Positions 3,934-6,202 of a DNA stretch of 6,202 bases are shown here, in pieces. The stretch is from Bacteroidales bacterium. Lineage in GTDB: Bacteria > Bacteroidota > Bacteroidia > Bacteroidales > WCHB1-69. Numbering within the stretch: the stretch's first letter is position 1; each line of letters begins with the position of its first letter. Where the stretch lies: positions 1-6,202 of the forward strand of contig JAIROC010000272.1 in the NCBI GenBank assembly GCA_031257735.1. The letters run 5' to 3'. The notes below the pieces were generated by a model that saw only the letters and a program-made list of their open reading frames with translations, was not told where the DNA came from and did no database searches. Position numbers and translations under genes: made by a program.

Positions 3934-6202
3934 GATTAATATTATATAATTTTATATTAGTATTAAAACGCTTCAAAGCATCAAGCGTCCTGAATATTAT
4001 AGGTTTAGCGATTGCATTTGCCGTATTTTTTGCAGTCATTGTACAGACTTATTACGATTTCAGTTTCGACAAAACTTTTGAGAAAGCTGACAATATTTAT
4101 TTGTGTGCTCAATATAATTCTAATAGCGCTCAATATCTAAGATCAACCACTAAAATAGGAGGAGAACTTGCAGAAAAATTTCCTGAAATAAAAAACTATT
4201 GTTATACGAATCCAACATCATGGATAACGACTATATTTGGAGTCAGAGATTCTCTTGATAACGTGCACGAATTTACGGAAAAAATCATACGTGTCGGCGG
4301 GGGTTTTATAAATATGTTTATGCCGGGAAAAATAATTATTGGAGACGCCAATCAAATATTTATAAGTAATAATAGTGTGATGCTTACGGAAGGCATTTCG
4401 AAGAAATTTTTTGGAAAAGAAGACCCTTTAGGAAAAGTTTTAGATTTTCACGATGATGGCGGACGAATTATACCTAAGACAGTTGTCGCAATATGCGAAA
4501 ATTTTCCCGATAACTGCAGTTTTAAAAATGGAGTTTACATGATGGCTTCGTTTAATGATCTTTCACCTGGTTACAATGTTTATTTGGAAATCGCTCCGGA
4601 AAATAAAGATAAATTATCGGAAAGCCTTAACAGGTATAAGGAAGAAATAAAATCCAAACAGGAGTTTCATCTGATTGCTTTGAGAGACATATACCTTAAA
4701 TTTCCGGAAGGAAAGGGCGATATCAGTACGACCCTGTCATTGCTGGCAACAGGTTTATGGCTCATGTTTATTGCATATATCAATTTCATTAATTTTGCCA
4801 TGTCGATGGCTCCTGTCCGACTAAAAAACTTGAATATAAGAAGAATAATGGGCGAAAATCCTTTCTTTCTGAGAATTTCCATTGTTATGGAATCTGTTTT
4901 TATCTCTTTTATAGCTTTTTTGATATCCATACTGTTTATTATGTATTTTAATACAGGAGTAATTAAAGAATTTTTCCATGTTGATTTATCTATTTTCAAA
5001 AATATTACTCCCTTGTTTTTGACTGCCGTAGCATCGTTAGTGATGGGATTTGTAGCTGGAATATATCCCGCTGTTTATTCGACCCGTTTTAAACCGGCGA
5101 TGGCTCTCTCTGGCTCATTTTCTATTTCGACCGGCAGCAGAGTTTTGAAAAACAGTCTGATTGTTATTCAATTTGTTTCGGCTGTTTTTTTAATTATTAC
5201 CGCTTCTTTCATCAAGATTCAGCACAACTATATGCTGAATAAATCATGGGGTATTGATACGGAAAATGTTGTCCATATCGAAATAGCACCCATGACACCG
5301 CGCGAGATGCGAAAACCTTTTGAGATAGAACTGAGAAATAATCCGAATATCATTAATATTACGAGATTAAGCGCTCTGCCAGGGCGATGGGGAGGCAACT
5401 ATTTTCAATGTAAAATCGGCGAAGTTAATGTGAAAGAATATGTTCGAATAGGAGGCGCCGGTATTCTCAAGTTTTTTGATATTCCTCTTGTTGAAGGACG
5501 CGATTTTGAAGAAGAAGATATTTATGGCGAAGAAAAATTAATTGTTAATCAGTCTTTCGTTAAAAAATACGGATTTAATGAAAAAGATATAACAGGGACG
5601 AAGTTTACAAGTAATCAATCATATTTTCCTAACGGAGTAAGCGAAATTGTTGGGGTAATGAAAGATTTCAATATTCAATCTTTGAAAGACCCTATCGAAC
5701 CTCTGGCTTTTGTTGTGGGAAAAACTTACGCGGAATGGTTTACTCCATACATGCTCGTTAAATATAACGGACAGAACAAAGATAAGGCTATTGAACATAT
5801 ATATGATACATGGAAAAAATACTGTAATTCATATCTTGACCTTCATTTTTTGGACGAAGAACTTGATAAACTTTACGAGAAAGAAAACAATCTCGCCAAA
5901 CTGATTTCGATATTCGGTTTGATTACTATAATTGTGGCAATTATGGGCGTTTACGGTTTGATTCTGTTCAACGCCAAGTCGAAACAGAAAACAATAGCGC
6001 TTCACAAGGTACATGGCGCATCAATAATGGAAGTTATTCTGATGTTGAATCGCGGTTTCCTGATTCAGTTTGCGGTGGCATACATTATTGCCGTGCCTGT
6101 AGCGTATTATGCGGTGAATCGCTGGCTTGAGAATTTTGCATACAAAACGCCGATTCATTGGTGGGTGTTCGTCGCAGGCGGTTTGCTGGTGTTTTTGATT
6201 AC
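3930..6202 (+). CDS. FtsX/MacB-like ABC transporter permease, 3' end beyond window
   Basis: The frame is open from ATG 3930 through the window end (757 codons) with no stop. The ATG overlaps the radical SAM stop as ATGA, indicating translational coupling. Architecture, by eye: TM1 (about 21-41), a periplasmic MacB core domain (about 42-265), three TMs (270-292, 320-342, 360-382), TM5 (407-427), a second periplasmic core domain (about 430-655), then TMs at 657-680 and 708-728 and a last one near 745-765. This is the long two-domain FtsX permease common in Bacteroidetes. Family motifs include FGKEDPLGK (161-169) and the coupling-helix-like KTIALHKVHGAS (687-698), where KEIGIRKVLGA is typical. 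Using bases 120-192 as its end gives 781 residues, a normal length. No ATPase gene is in the window. MacB relatives transmit force to the periplasm rather than carry substrate through the membrane, so a role in export, immunity or sensing of the peptide is inferred. Confidence 0.93.
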   Translation, partial: MRLILYNFILVLKRFKASSVLNIIGLAIAFAVFFAVIVQTYYDFSFDKTFEKADNIYLCAQYNSNSAQYLRSTTKIGGELAEKFPEIKNYCYTNPTSWITTIFGVRDSLDNVHEFTEKIIRVGGGFINMFMPGKIIIGDANQIFISNNSVMLTEGISKKFFGKEDPLGKVLDFHDDGGRIIPKTVVAICENFPDNCSFKNGVYMMASFNDLSPGYNVYLEIAPENKDKLSESLNRYKEEIKSKQEFHLIALRDIYLKFPEGKGDISTTLSLLATGLWLMFIAYINFINFAMSMAPVRLKNLNIRRIMGENPFFLRISIVMESVFISFIAFLISILFIMYFNTGVIKEFFHVDLSIFKNITPLFLTAVASLVMGFVAGIYPAVYSTRFKPAMALSGSFSISTGSRVLKNSLIVIQFVSAVFLIITASFIKIQHNYMLNKSWGIDTENVVHIEIAPMTPREMRKPFEIELRNNPNIINITRLSALPGRWGGNYFQCKIGEVNVKEYVRIGGAGILKFFDIPLVEGRDFEEEDIYGEEKLIVNQSFVKKYGFNEKDITGTKFTSNQSYFPNGVSEIVGVMKDFNIQSLKDPIEPLAFVVGKTYAEWFTPYMLVKYNGQNKDKAIEHIYDTWKKYCNSYLDLHFLDEELDKLYEKENNLAKLISIFGLITIIVAIMGVYGLILFNAKSKQKTIALHKVHGASIMEVILMLNRGFLIQFAVAYIIAVPVAYYAVNRWLENFAYKTPIHWWVFVAGGLLVFLI
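6084..6202 (+). repeat. Terminal direct repeat, right copy (119 bp, exact)
   Basis: This copy is identical to bases 1-119 and lies in the same codon phase of the permease. It is GC-richer (56 of 119 bases) than the 5' part of the same gene (21 of 60 at 3961-4020). It may be an assembly overlap, or the start of a longer shared permease end. Confidence 0.97.

Noticed and set aside
4667..4999. 110-codon reverse-strand open frame inside the permease
   Set aside because: It lies wholly within a strongly supported membrane-protein gene on the + strand and has no recognisable domain. The other reverse-strand open frames (440-781, 1181-1525, 1398-1601, 1723-1926, 2773-2982, 5829-6014) are rejected for the same reason.
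1..6202. A small plasmid
   Set aside because: The ends overlap, but no replication initiator, partition, mobilisation or iteron-like origin is seen, and all coding capacity is used by the biosynthetic cassette. A tandem array or assembly loop explains the closure better.

Overview
The window looks like a piece of a Bacteroidetes (probably Bacteroidales) genome. Three things suggest this: AT-rich DNA, a TAnnTTTG-type -7 promoter box with no Shine-Dalgarno sites, and a permease of the long FtsX/MacB type (about 780 aa, two periplasmic core domains) that is multiplied in that phylum. All genes are on the + strand. They form what looks like one biosynthetic cassette for a ribosomally made, post-translationally modified peptide (RiPP).

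Layout: 1-192 is the C-terminal end of an FtsX-like ABC permease. 193-289 is a regulatory gap with a 16-bp direct repeat at 20-bp period and a good Bacteroidetes -7 box. 290-1141 is a family 2 glycosyltransferase. 1151-2077 is a second GT-A glycosyltransferase resembling polypeptide GalNAc-transferases. 2078-2134 is a short gap with a small hairpin. 2135-2479 is a 114-aa precursor-like peptide with an acidic, Cys-free leader and a core rich in Cys, Ser and Thr that contains a 20-aa tandem repeat. 2480-2598 holds a strong hairpin with a T-rich tail. 2599-3933 is a radical SAM/SPASM peptide maturase. 3930-6202 is an FtsX-like permease that overlaps the maturase by ATGA and runs off the window.

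The proposed logic is inferred, not shown. The precursor is made in excess because the hairpin after it limits transcription of the maturase. The radical SAM enzyme modifies the Cys-rich core. One or both glycosyltransferases add sugar, plausibly to the many Ser/Thr (or Cys) residues. The permease, with an ATPase encoded elsewhere, takes part in export, immunity or sensing. No protease, peptidase-type exporter, ATPase, lanthionine synthetase, replication gene or transposase is present.

The most important structural point is that bases 1-119 are identical to bases 6084-6202. Joining the ends gives a 6083-bp closed unit in which the permease becomes an uninterrupted 781-codon gene. The window is therefore either a circular assembly path (circle or tandem array) or two copies of a permease end flanking one cassette. 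The two permease fragments should be read as possibly one gene.
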